This document shows, piece by piece, positions 26,116 through 37,252 of a DNA stretch of 64,000 nucleotides. The notes beneath the pieces were generated by a model. That model saw only the letters and a program-made list of their open reading frames with translations, searched no databases and had not been told where the DNA came from. Position numbers and translations under genes: made by a program. This stretch comes from Liolophura sinensis (taxonomy: Eukaryota; Mollusca; Polyplacophora; Chitonida; Chitonidae). Each line of letters begins with the position of its first letter. Position 1 is the first letter of the stretch. Where the stretch lies: assembly GCF_032854445.1 (NCBI RefSeq), contig NC_088306.1, positions 6,815,924-6,879,923 of the forward strand, written 5' to 3'.

Positions 26116-26345
26116 GGGCCTCCGTGGCTCAGTTGGTTAGCGCGCTAGCGCAGCGTAATGACACAGGAGGCTATCACCAATGCGGTCGCTGTGAGTTCAA
26201 GTCTTACAGCAACCTGCGGATGGTCGTTGGTTTCCACTGGGCTCTGCCCGGTTTCCTCCCACCATAATGCTAGTCGCCGTCGAAAAAGTGAAATATTCTT
26301 GCGTACGGCGTAAAACACCAATTAAATAAATAAATAAATAAATAC
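26116..26345 (+). mobile_element. SINE-A copy with an internal deletion
   Basis: Head GGGCCTCCGTGGCTCAGT, then the B-box region GAGTTCAAGTC. It jumps directly to CAGCAACCTGCGGATGG, losing about 60 bp present in other copies. The tail is (AAAT)n, directly against the 3' end of the minus-strand pseudogene. Confidence 0.85.
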
Positions 26346-26371
26346 ATTATTTGGTCAAGTAAAAAAAAAGT

Positions 26372-27663
26372 CTAAACGTCAAATCGGACATTCTTATACC
26401 ACTTGTAAAGGGTTTTGCTTGTCGATATCACAGATGCATCGTCATAATCCGCTGCACATGCGCATTTCCTACTATCCCGATTATCATATTTGTCCGTGAT
26501 TTTATATTTAAACCATATATCATGTCGTTTATCATTCTTATTTCCGTAGCGAATTTGTCTATAACTGTTAATTCCCGTAACTTGAAACATTTTATGAACG
26601 TTTGAACCCCCAAAGACGCAAGTGTCACCAGTGTCATCAGAAACAAGACCGTTGAAGGTAGTATAACACAGCCTACAATGGGCATAGCAATAAGTATAAA
26701 AACAATATTCCAGAACAACAACAACGGCAAGCAGTGACATGAAAAGAGACACGCCGTACAATACATCATGGGCCAGCTGTGTAGCGAAGATCTCTGGTCC
26801 GTCTGTGATCTATCGGAGTGAGACATAAGTCACTTTGGCAAGGGCAGACCATGAAATCTGATGTAACCGCTGGACTATTTTACTCTCATTTAGCAGCCGG
26901 GAAATCACCAACGGGAGTACCCTAAGTCTGGCCAAGCTGAAATTACACTGATGAGCTAAAGCGAAGACTCTCCGAATCTCCCAACCGTGGCCAGAGAACG
27001 TACAATTCCCGTAACAAACGTAAAATACACGCCCGCCTTCACAAACCGTGAGACGGTATAGGTAAACCACCGCAATGCTCGGCATAACTTCCCCAAAAGT
27101 CGGCGAAATGAATTCTCCAATCGTTAGTTCCGCGAATAGTGAGGACATATCGCTAGTCTGAGACAATTTAACCATACATGCCCGATTGGACGAGTTACGT
27201 AGAACATTGGTGACGAACGGGATGTGATCGGGACTTAATTTGACATTCCCGTAGCACACCCATGGAGAATGTCCAGAGCAGCCGCTTGGGACGAAACACC
27301 ACCAAGTTCGAGTATCAAAACCTATAGATTGCGTCGTTACTGTAAGGGTTACAAAATGGCGTGAGAACGGTATGGGTGTAGCCACGACCACAACTCACAG
27401 TCCACATAGGCGCCATTACCACCCAGCAGCAAGGTGGCCACGTACGTTAGCAGCTCGCCGCTCCAGACCGGACGCACCTGCACGTTTTCATAGTACCACT
27501 GATACGAAGAAATCAACAACAAGTTATTCAGCGAAAGCAATTGAGCTGGGGGAAACAAGTCCTGGGACAAATAACCTAGCTCAAGCGATGTAACATGATC
27601 GTGATACGGCAGAACTGTATCAAGGAGAAAGTGCGCAGGTAATTCCACCCCACGGATGACGTT
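26372..27663 (-). pseudogene. Decayed gene for an unrecognised membrane glycoprotein-like protein
   Basis: The minus strand stays open from 27663 to a stop at 26372 except for two defects. The first is a shift near 27398-27340 that a 59-nt intron (GTGAGT to CTTACAG) would exactly repair. The second is one in-frame TAG at 26810-26812. An acceptor-like TTTTTTCGCTTTCAG precedes 27663. The reading carries four N-glycosylation sequons (NSS, NCT, NFS, NES), several cysteines, a membrane segment (VSLFMSLLAVVVVLEY, about 26750-26700) and a tail of about 100 residues rich in lysine, tyrosine and aspartate. The base composition is richer in GC than the surroundings, as expected of former coding sequence. 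I do not recognise the family. A cell-surface receptor or an envelope-like gene of a retroelement are both possible, and I cannot separate them. Confidence 0.5.
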
Positions 27664-27704
27664 CTGAAAGCGAAAAAACAAGAATAGCCTCACCAGGCAA
27701 TTCG

Positions 27705-27854
27705 TTAATTTTCACTGGGAGCAGTCAGACGATTCAGCAGGCTTTGCGTCTGGTGTACCTCCCTTGTCGCCAGACCCTGTCTAACAGACCCGACCAATTT
27801 CTCTATTCCCTGCGTGACGACTTGTAAATCGCGAAGCTTGACCGCATCCGCCAT
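27705..27854 (-). CDS. Possible 5' small frame of the same decayed gene
   Basis: A 49-codon frame starts MADAVKLRDLQVVTQGIEKL and is rich in charged and amphipathic residues, coiled-coil-like. It ends 42 bp before the large minus-strand reading (27663) and is out of frame with it. It could be an upstream exon, a frameshifted N-terminus, or chance. No homolog is recognised. Confidence 0.25.
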   Translation of the reverse strand: MADAVKLRDLQVVTQGIEKLVGSVRQGLATREVHQTQSLLNRLTAPSEN

Positions 27855-29769
27855 AGCCTTTTAAATAACCTTTTTATCTCAGATGACGCTGGTCTTGTTG
27901 GTGCTATGGCGCCATCCGAGAACGGGTTGTCCCGATTAGCCGGGATTTTTCCCTGTCGCCCGCAAAGGTGAGAAGGATGCCGATATTTCCGTCAATGGTT
28001 CCTTTATTGATGGCTAGCCGTTGGTCCGCACCGGGATCTCTCAATGTACATGCAAACGGCCACCGGGGGTACACGGCCGGCAAAGCCAAAAAGACGCTTT
28101 CAACTACATATTAAAGCGTACTTCTTTCTCCTACGTGAAGACATTCACTTTCGTGTTCTAAGCCGTGCCTCGTAGTCCACCACCTTCCATCGGGGACTTC
28201 ACAACTTATATCTATCCCGTCTGCTATGAGAGGAATTTGGAAATGTTCCCGATGTGGCCAATTTTCTAGCCACTAAACAAATCACACAATGTTTTCGATA
28301 CACGTAATAACAATCCATTGCCCAGACGCCATCTACCAAAAACAGTTCAGCTCTTACCGTAAACTAATTCCGGATGTATTCAGCATTGTTTGACTTTAGG
28401 GCACGCAGCTCAAGAGCGAGTGTTATTTACAGAACTGACAATAAAACAACGCACCGAGCGTTTGTAAACTTAGCGAGCACCGAACGTCATGCAGCTGAAA
28501 CAATCACTACCTTTACAGATAGAACATACAAGATCGAACTGACACGTAATCCACATATTTTACAATAGGGAAAAAGTATTAATATCTTCCACTAGACCGC
28601 GAAAAACCCGAGCCACAAAATGCATGCAATTGGATCAATCAGAACGGAAATGGTATGGTTTACCCTCAAGGGTTTATTCCCAGGAAAATCTCATTGTTAG
28701 CAGCTTAGCGTGCTACATTGCATTTGTTTCTTTAATAAAGTCACAGCGTGCACCATCACGAAATGTTGAAACTCACGTGACGTGATATTATCCAATTGGG
28801 GAACGATAATTTACGTGAGTTATGATAAACAATGCTAATTTACTTCAGCATATTTCTCCAGTGATTCTTCCTTTGTGGGATTTGCACGTATCTTAGAGAT
28901 CTTTACAGAGCGGCCTCAGTGTTTCATAAGGTTGTTTTTATCATGAATGAATCATTCACTAGAGTTTATCATTGTTCTTTGGAGTTATGTCCTCATTTAC
29001 TTTACACATTTACACCAGGCACGCGCAGAAATGATACCGATGCGTGTTCATGAGGGTTTGATGTACATAGTAAAGATTCGACCATTTTTGTCAAAGGTCT
29101 GATCTTTAGTGTTCTTATCTGCATGATGCATGACAGACCTATGTTTGGTCTGTGGTAAAGGACGCCATTTGTTACTGATGTGGTGCATCACTCATCTAAG
29201 TAACGAATACTTTTACTTCGGGATGTGGATTTAGCTTCGCACATACTTTCTTTCCTGTGCTAAAGAACCACTGAAAGAAATCAATGGCATTTTGTTCTGA
29301 GATCTTAGAAATCGATTACATTCTTGTAAAGCGCTACACATAGTTTACTTAACCCAGTTTTTTTTTATTTAGAGGTAGAACAATCAATGGGATACCGAAA
29401 AGTTAAATATAATGCATTCCTACGCACGATGGTGGTAATCAATTAATCATTACGGATCATCTAGCTAAGGAAATTCTAGAAATTCTAAAAAACGAATGAA
29501 ATTAACTAAATTTTTTGGACGTAGAGAAAGCAGGTTTTACAATCAGGCTTATCAATGCTCCATGGAACTTGAATTTAAGTGATGTAGGGCAACATTCTGT
29601 AAAACAGTGAACAAGTGCATTTGCCTTCAACAAAAAATTAAAAGGGTGTGACTCATAACAAATTCCTTGAAATTTTCACTAAGCCAAAATTCGTGAAAAC
29701 CCATTTATATCTTAAGTTTTTTCACGAACTTCAAACGTTATTTTCTATGCATGAATGCATAAATTACAC
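27855..29769. other. Unassigned region
   Basis: No supported gene. A minus-strand frame at 27904-28089 has no motif. An imperfect hairpin at 28769-28821 pairs AACTCACGT with ACGTGAGTT and includes CACGTGACGTGA, which resembles joined E-box and CRE motifs. Nothing else is recognised. Confidence 0.35.
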
Positions 29770-30040
29770 GCGCAATGAGGAGTCATTATGTGTGTGCACA
29801 TATACTGCGTCTTCTTGGGCATGGGGAGTCCATGCCGCCAAAGTGCTGCTGCTACCGGCGTATCATGCCAAAGAAACCAGATATGACACCCCACTCAAAT
29901 CACATTATACTGACTCTAGGTCAGCCAGACCTGTCTCCTTGCTCTAACCTCTCAGTGCGGAGCGACAAGCAAGGCAGAAACAAATACCATTTTTAAAGTC
30001 TGTTATTGATCCCAGGTCTAACCATTAGGCCACTGAGGCG
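29770..30040 (-). mobile_element. SINE-C copy
   Basis: Landmarks GAGGAGTCATTATGTGTG, CATGCCGCCAAAGTGCTG, CCCACTCAAATCACATTATA and GGTCTAACCATTAGGCCACT mark a minus-strand copy. The head reads GTGGCCTAATGGTTAGACC in its own direction, a good A-box. Confidence 0.75.
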
Positions 30041-30879
30041 GTCAGGTAGAAAGGAAATGGGAAATGTTTGGTGGCCATAAAGAAATATGCACAGATTTAC
30101 AATTTCGAAAATATTAAACAATACACGGTTATGATACTTCCTCAGTTATACTGGAAAGAATGATTTCTTAAAACTCATGCGAACAACGAATATGTTTGGT
30201 GAATAGCATCGATGCAACTGCTCTGGTTTACTCTCTATGCTTTAAACTATATTTCAATAACTTCACAACTTCGTAGGCGGCAATGTAATTAAATATTTAA
30301 CCAACATTTTTAAACAATGTGCGTAAACCATACTTAATTGGGTTTTCTAGGTTCACCCCGATTTTTTTAAGCTTGCTAAGAGCTTTCTTTTGTGGTTTTG
30401 CAGGATATTATGCTCGTTTCGAAAGCCAAAATTGTTTCCTGGTTCTAACCACTCTCTACACTAAATCTGATATATTGCCCACGTGGAGTCATTTCTATCT
30501 TCGAAACATCAAAAAAAGGCATCTGCCTGGCAAATCCTGATATCGAATTTTTCCCTGAAGAACATCAAAAAATGTGACCAGGGCGACGTCCCAAAGCTAG
30601 CTTTGGCTAATGAACATGAGATACTAAGAATTAATAGTAAAAATAAAAGGTTTGTTTATCGCATGGAATCCAGAGGTCATGCACGTTACCTGCTTCCCGA
30701 CACGGCTCGTGGACCTTTACCTTCAAAACTGGCAGGGTTTACTCAGTAATACGAGGGTTTCACGTGAATATATCGTGGTTACACTAATGATAACTAATGT
30801 TTCGGAACAAGATAACGGTAAACAGATGGGTGTTAAATCCTAACTTAGATGAAATGACAAGAGGCCGGATTTCATCTCT
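30041..30879. other. Unassigned region
   Basis: Overlapping frames of 62-88 codons at 30319-30985 show no known motif and partly run into the SINE-A at 30880. Nothing is called. Confidence 0.3.
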
Positions 30880-31155
30880 TATTTATTCATTTATTTATTT
30901 AATTTGTGTTTCAAGCTGTACTCAAGAACATTTCACTTATACGAAGAACATTTCACTTATACGAAGGCAGCCAGCATCAAGGTAGGTCGAAATTGAGTAG
31001 AGCCCGTGGGACATCCATGACAATTCGCACGTTGTTGACATACCTTCCCACGAACGGCCGGAGAAGAAGCCAGCATGAGATGGACTTGAACTCACAGCTT
31101 CCGCACTGTTGAGAGGCTCATGGGTTGGTCATTGCGCCTTGATGTCCCCTCGCGG
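30880..31155 (-). mobile_element. SINE-A copy with a 20-bp internal duplication
   Basis: Minus-strand copy: tail ATTTATTTAATTTGTGTTT at the left and decayed head at about 31150. GAACATTTCACTTATACGAA occurs twice in tandem at 30926-30965, a local slippage event inside the SINE body. Confidence 0.75.
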
Positions 31156-31439
31156 TCTTTCATATGAACCCATCTAATCACTGATTAGACTGCCTAATTA
31201 CCGGCCCATTGTATGTGCTACAGTCTCACAACGATATGCCTTATATACAGTCGAGGTGGAGTAAATCCATCACCGGTTACCATACCATAACAATGGAAGG
31301 GTCGATTAGTCTAAAGCAGTTTTCTCCCAACATTGGCTCATTCGACCTTAAAACACTTTCCACTAATTTATAACCAACCACAGGCAATTGAGTCAATCGA
31401 AAGATGTAGTCAGCATTCTCAATACTTAGAGTTAAAAAC

Positions 31440-31543
31440 AATTATTTTTAGCAGTGGTTCTGTAAATCTGTGGATGTATGAGTCGAAACAAAAATTGGTA
31501 TTGCAGCCGCAAATACAAATGGACGTTCAAGGTCAATAACTAC
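31440..31543 (+). repeat. R1 repeat, left part, split by a solo LTR
   Basis: ATGGACGTTCAAGGTCAATA is the left half of the R1 repeat; it resumes at 32205 after the LTR. Joining the halves mentally restores the R1 order seen at 34010-34200. Confidence 0.6.
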
Positions 31544-32200
31544 TGTTATGTATGACTATTTAACGTTTTCATGTACTGTTAGTCTGCGGACCACGTTTAT
31601 TGGTGTTCGGATCTTTATTATGATTATACAGTGTTGACTGTGTAATTTGTTTAACACGCTGACCTCACCTGACCGACAAGGTCGTCAAGGACTCTAAACT
31701 GAAGTTTTCAGTTTTGCAAAGGACGTTCGTTCTGCCACAAGGTGACATTACTCTACGTCTCTGAACGGCTCGTTTGTGACTTTCTGCGGGAGCTGTGACT
31801 GTTCTAAAGTGGATTATACCTCCATGCCTGTGTTTACCCTGTGTTGTGCTCTGCGGGTGTGACGTCATTCAAAGGCTTGACTGTTCCAGTTCTGTGTAAC
31901 CTGTGTACTGTGTTCGCGTTCGCTAACCTGGCGAAGTACCTGACTAGGACAATTTGTGACTTGTGTGAATTGTGTGTTTATCTCATGGTCTTTACGTTGG
32001 ATCTCCTGGAATACGTTCCTTGGGATGCAAAGGTGAACTGGAAACTTTTAAAGACCGGTAATACTGATGTGTTTTTTTATGTTGTTGTTGTTGAACTGTC
32101 TGTAAAACTGTACGTCTCATTTTATATATAAAGCCATTGTTTACATTGTAATATTGAGTCACTGAGTCTGTTTTCTGTTGCTGTTTTCAATACCGTAACA
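31544..32200 (+). mobile_element. Solo LTR of an LTR retrotransposon
   Basis: A 657-bp block with ends TGTTATG and CGTAACA (inverted TGTTA/TAACA), flanked on both sides by CTAC (31540-31543 and 32201-32204), a 4-bp target duplication. It carries a TATA-like TTTTATATATAAAGCC near 32120. It sits inside an R1 repeat. There is no internal region or second LTR. Part of it is shared, inverted, with the insertion at 11334-13058; the solo copy lacks about 360 bp present there. Confidence 0.8.
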
Positions 32201-32204
32201 CTAC

Positions 32205-32345
32205 ATAGCCAGTTCGATTAACACAAACCACCAAAGAAGTAAAAAGTGTACGTAAATTAAGAAGTTGGGATGGAATCATGCAAAGAGAAGCAGTCAACAG
32301 ATTACAGTGATGCAAGGAATGTTCTGAGCGAATGTGTGAAATCAG
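32205..32345 (+). repeat. R1 repeat, right part
   Basis: AACACAAACCACCAAAGAAG followed by GGGATGGAATCATGCAAAGA and ending near GAATGTGTGAAATCAG: the core of R1. It directly follows the LTR's right target duplication. Confidence 0.75.
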
Positions 32346-32489
32346 TATTTAAACTGTGTACCATGCTTGTATATAAGGTGTCGATGATAAAATGTGTATC
32401 TTAGTAGCGATGTTATCGCTGTGTTCGTGTATCCCATGTGGCGATTTAATTCAACACGATGACTGTAATGCCCTAGCCTCGAGTTAATC

Positions 32490-32828
32490 TATCGGGTTAG
32501 TGGCCTAATGATTAGAGAGTCCGACTCAAAGTAGGAGACCCGACATTTAAGCCGGGTCGAGTAATACGACAAACTTTAAAAATGATACATGCTGCGTCTT
32601 TGTTCTGCGCTCAGCACTGAGCAGTCAGAGCAAGGAAATAGGCCTAGTTGACCCGTGACTGAGTGTGTTGTCATGTCTGGGGTTTTCAGTATGACAATTC
32701 AGTGGCGGCAGCACTTTGGCTGCATGGACTCACCCTGACACAAGAATATATTAACCTAATGACTAATGACTCGTCGTCATCATGTGACTGAAAAATTGTA
32801 CGTCGTTAAACCCCAAACATTCATTCGT
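32490..32828 (+). mobile_element. SINE-C, full length with 11-bp target duplication
   Basis: Flanked by TCGAGTTAATC at 32479-32489 and 32829-32839. The head GGGTTAGTGGCCTAATGATT is tRNA-like (A-box), with a decayed B-box (GGGTCGAGTAAT). The tail is TGACTGAAAAATTGTACG, GTTAAACCCCAAACA and ATTCATTC. This copy defines both ends of SINE-C. Confidence 0.92.
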
Positions 32829-32839
32829 TCGAGTTAATC

Positions 32840-33150
32840 GGAATTAGACTCAATCGTGAAGCAGTCTTGCAGAGATTCTGTACGCTCAGTCCATATTTAC
32901 TAAGATGAGAACTACACCCATAGTAAAATTTACGAAACTTAGAGTGAAGGCGTTTAATGGAATAAATTAACACACAAGTTTTTGCAAAATGTCTAAAAAC
33001 CTGCTAGACTGACTGAAACGCTCACATAACACACAGGATCTAACAAATGCTACAAGGCTACCCAAGTAATGATAACTGATAATGTCAAGATTGAAACTAT
33101 CCCTCTTGTAAAATCTGCTATGAAAACCGTTTTGGTTTTTTGTACAAATA
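32840..33150 (-). pseudogene. Reverse transcriptase C-terminal remnant
   Basis: The minus strand reads FYKRDSFNL, then LGSLVAFVRSCVLCERF, then a frameshift to RLHSKF.KFYYG and SKYGLSVQNL. These pieces line up in order with the better preserved remnant at 57241-57588 (RLYDKRDNFNF, SRLVAFVRSC, RLHSKFLKFYNEY, GRYGQSVQNLW). About 15 residues around the AYGVYIS motif are missing and at least one frameshift is present. SINE-C inserted just beyond it. It is clearly dead. Confidence 0.65.
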
Positions 33151-34004
33151 CAGATATAGATTACAGCTGTTACCAACAGCGTTGCCGGGGTCTACGCTAC
33201 TAGTCTTTTTACAACTTGGTGCTTGAAGTCTATAAAGTTCATGATAATAGGAAAAACGCGAAAACGAATTGGCAGGAATCATCTGGATTTGAACCTGAGG
33301 CAATTAGACACACTGTCCATTGGGACTTGTATGAAGACCATTGAAAGGAAAGTAAACATTGGTCTCAGATAGCAGTGATGGGCTGTATGTATAGTTGTCG
33401 CGGACAGCAATTCCATGAATCGGCTCTACATAAGTAATATGCTGAAGAGTCAAAATAAGAACGAAGAAGATGGAAAGGATTGTACTGGAGTTGAACCTGT
33501 ACCGCCAGGCATTATTTACAATCGTCGTGGCACTGAAAACTATATTAGAGAGAACAAAAAACAGAAGACATACATCGTTTCAAAGTTGGAGCGGGAACAA
33601 AATACAGAACGAACACATTGTTGCAACTGTTCCCACAGTAAACTGCAGGGAAAAGTTTCATGCCGTCTTGCATATGCATGTTGAAACTTGGATGAAAGTC
33701 GAACGATTTCTGAAAAGTATGTTGGTAATTAGGTGAAAACCACATCTCCAATGGGGAAAAATATGGAATTCACAATCCTGTCGTCATGATATTCTCAGAA
33801 ATATATTTGTTCGATACCATCAGGGAGTTTTTAGAGACCTGATATTTTAGCTAATTTCTTTGGCCATTGACAGCCCAGCTTGCATACCAAACTCAATGAT
33901 TTTTTAATCTGTGTATCTAGAAATTGTATAGGAACAGTTTATCCCGATAGGTTTAGCTAGCTAGGAGAAAGTTATCAATAAAGTTCAAAATGGCAGCTAA
34001 ATCA
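33151..34004. other. Unassigned region
   Basis: Contains a minus-strand GGTTCAAATCC near 33290 that looks like a B-box of a decayed tRNA-derived repeat. Overlapping frames at 33415-33736 show no motif. Confidence 0.3.
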
Positions 34005-34200
34005 CGAATCTCTGCGTCAAAACAGACATTCGTATACCAGCCGTCGGTCATGATGGACGTACTGGGGCAGCAATTCCAAGGCAAGATCCCAAACCGACGT
34101 TTAACACAAACTACCAAAGAACCAAGAAAGTATATAAAGTACAAAACTGGGACGGAATCAAGAGACAGCACAAAGTTGCTTCACATGTTCGTTATTAAAA
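34005..34200 (+). repeat. R1 repeat
   Basis: TTCGTATACCAGCCGTCGG, then TTTAACACAAACTACCAAAG, then GGGACGGAATCAAGAGAC. This is the left end of duplicated block P. Confidence 0.7.
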
Positions 34201-36039
34201 CTCGAAAGTTTTTTTTACCTTTACCAGTTTTCAAATTGTTGCAATTTTACGAGCTGACTAAGAATAATAATAATCCGAGAGGTGTTTCAAGAGGTGTTTC
34301 GAATAGCAAGAACACCTATTAAGACGCACCCTCTATGGATATATAAGGTTTCTTTGGAAATTATTTCAAGACCTCAGTCTGTGTGCATTTGAGCTGTTTT
34401 CCTGGTACGGCTTTCCAAGGCAAACGTAATAAAATTTGGCGCGCGTTTTTATATTGTAAACTCAATTACACCTATGTTTTTCTTCCAGGGATTTATTTGC
34501 AACATTTATGTCACTCAGAATTAAGGTGAAGCTGAACATTCTCGAGTGTATAGTTCAGTTAATGGCGTAATGTATTCGACAAAGCTCTGTGTTTGGAAGG
34601 TTTATTTCCTACTCCGTAAAAAAATCCTTGGTGAAATCACTCCATATACAATACGTGAGGACCTTCAAAGAAGAAAAAATCGTGCTCCATGGAGATTGAG
34701 CTATTTATCTATATATTTATGGAGCTGTTTATTCTCATATATGAGGAGGATTCCTCGTAGTTCATTAGTTCACCTTAATAAATCATCACTTGGAAGGTCA
34801 TCATGACCCATGATACCACTGTAGTCAAAAGGTTGAGCTATGGCCACAGAGAACAATATGGTTCGATGCTATGATCCAGCTGTCTTTTACCGTGAGTGAT
34901 AGATGTATTGAGTTATGGTTCGCTTCCTCGTTACATAATCGTACCTGTACTCAAAGCCGTATTTAGTATAAAGTGAGTGTATTATTTAGAGCCGTTATGG
35001 CGTAAAAGGATATTAAGAAAGGACATGTAAGAACGTCTATACAGTGGTGTTGGTTGCAACCTGTAGCCAAAGTGTAAAGGTTTCATGTCACAGAAATTTA
35101 AGGATCCCTTAAATTTAAGGTAGCCACATATAAACATGCTGTAAACAAATCTTCCTTTAATAATCTAGGAAACAGCTTGATTGATTATGTTTTCCAGACA
35201 TCCTGACGTATGGTTTGCAATCTTCTCAGCGATTTCTTCCTCAGAAATCCCTTACGTCTCAAGAGCACTTTTTTCTCTCTGGATCCTTTGACTGATGTAC
35301 ATGTACGCCTGAGATGTTAGAATACACCGATTAAAATATGTCTAAGTGAAGAGGGAATAGATCATTTGAAAATTATTAAAGTCTGAGCTCCTAGCAATGA
35401 AGACTCAAAATCTTCCCAAAATGGAAGATCACAGAGACCAAGTCAAAATAACCTAGGGTAAAATAATCTTACCCAACAAACATCAAATACGTTTCAGCTT
35501 AAAGTAAGAAGCTATTTGTTCAAGTACGATATGAGACTGAAGCCTTGCCAATTGATTGCAGCAGCTAGTGTTACATGCAGTATAAATGGCTGGTTCAAAT
35601 ACAACATTATGTTTGAAAGTTGAGGAAACTGTCTAGTTTCATCTGGCCAACAAGTTGTCAGCTGGCATACAAGGGAATGGTGGTTCAGTACAGAGAAAAG
35701 TTATAACAAAAGGAGAACAATATTAGAGGTTTAATGAGATAAATATCATAACAAATCAGTTTTTACGGAGCCGTAAAACTAACATTTTGAAAATAAAGTT
35801 TTTGAAGAGAGAAAAAAAAAACGTTTGAAAACAGTTTTTTGGAAGAGAAAGATAAAATAACATGGTGGAAAAAAATGTTTGGGAGAGAAAATAATGTTTA
35901 ACCCCCGAGTTTAAAAGTCGGGGCCTCGACTTTAATACCAGTCACAGGTCGTTTGCCATTCAGCAACCAATATGGCAGCGACAGTCGAGCGTTTCTCACC
36001 AATAACTACATATTTTAACTAAGGACTTACCGGTTTTCT

Positions 36040-36190
36040 TTTCTATTTGTATAATTTCTTACACACCTTTGTCTTTGTGTGGTTGTATTAAACGTTGTTT
36101 TGGAAATGGATCTTGCGATTGTCGACTTGGAACGTCCTTTACGGACTAAGAATTGTATACGAATGTCGGACATGACGCTTATATTTACCA
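36040..36190 (-). repeat. R1 repeat inside the foldback element
   Basis: The stretch TTAAACGTTGTTTTGGAAAT to GACATGACGCTTATATTTAC matches, on the minus strand, R1. It belongs to the sub-family also seen at 58040-58235. Confidence 0.65.
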
Positions 36191-36924
36191 TGAGTTGAAT
36201 AAAACTGGGGTTTACAATGAACCTGATCGTCTACACAGGTCATTTCTAACCTGTTTAAAAACACAACATTCTCAGCTGCCACGCTAAGAACTACATGCAC
36301 GTCTTTGTTTGATGAGTATAACTAGATCTATACAGAAACATACTAAAACAGCACAATACTACACCGCTACAGACCGACTTGCATTGGCGGGAAATGCCCT
36401 TCCCATTATCTACGAGCTTATTAATCAATAGATTTCAACTAGAATTATATAAACTAAATGAAACTGTAAAACTTACAATATGCAGACCTGGCCTTATAGG
36501 GTACACTTCTTTCAGTCTCAACTGCAACAGTTAAATGTGAGACGTTCAAAAAAATGAAATTCATGCAGCCAAGGTAGAACTAAGACGAGCTATATATGAG
36601 TAAGGGTCAAAGTCCTTAAATTTGTATGAGGACTTACATACATGTATGAGGACTGTTGAGATATGTTGGAATCTTATCTGAGATAAGTTTATACATGCAT
36701 ATCCATGAATTTATTGGAGGTTGTACTCTAAATCGAGATTTAGAATAATGGCACTGACTGACGAGACAGTATACCTACATATAGATGGGATTATGGGGTA
36801 ACCTATAATTATGTCGGGACCCCAACTTTTAAACTCGGGGCCCCGACTTTAAAATTCGGGGTTAAAAAGATTTTCTCTTCTTAAAATTGTTTCCACCATC
36901 TTATCTTTTTTTTTCCTCCTGCAA

Positions 36925-37252
36925 GACTCGGGACCGGTAGATCCAGGATCAATTCTTGATCGAGTCACACCTAAGACTTTAAAAGAGGAAGTTGTAACTT
37001 CCTCGCTTGGCGTTCAGCATGGAGGGGATAGTGCAACGACTGGTTGACCCGTATCAGTATAATGGCTCGGGCGGGGCGGCTTACTTGCCTTCGGTAAGTT
37101 GTCTCAGTGAAGCAGCACTAAATAAAAGAGCGGTGGAAATCCGTCCTGCAACAAGGAGGCACATTACACGTACATGCACCCTAATGATTCCTTCGTCGTC
37201 ATATGACTGAAAAATTGTTGAGGTTAAACCCCAAGCACTCACTCACTCACTC
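36925..37252 (+). mobile_element. SINE-B copy, 5' truncated, in the foldback arm
   Basis: It starts inside the tRNA-like head (GGGACCGGTAGATCCAGGAT), runs through GAGGAAGTTGTAACTTCCTC, and ends TGACTGAAAAATTGTTGAGG, TTAAACCCCAAGCA, (CTCA)n. Imperfect flanks TCCTGCAAGA and TCCAGCAAAA may be the target duplication. Confidence 0.8.

Noticed and set aside
22893-26345. tRNA-like sequences with A- and B-box motifs
   Set aside because: They are heads of SINE copies: no closed cloverleaf or acceptor stem, and each is followed by the SINE body and tail.
26810-26812. Readthrough or recoded TAG in the decayed gene
   Set aside because: TAG is not a selenocysteine codon and no recoding signal is visible. 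A disabling mutation is simpler.
26372-27663. Assigning the decayed gene to a retroviral envelope family
   Set aside because: The membrane segment and sequons fit, but I see no cleavage site, fusion peptide or neighbouring polymerase, so the family is left open.
33415-33736. Overlapping frames as a possible gene
   Set aside because: Two different frames are open over the same stretch, neither with a motif, and there is no repeat or splice support.
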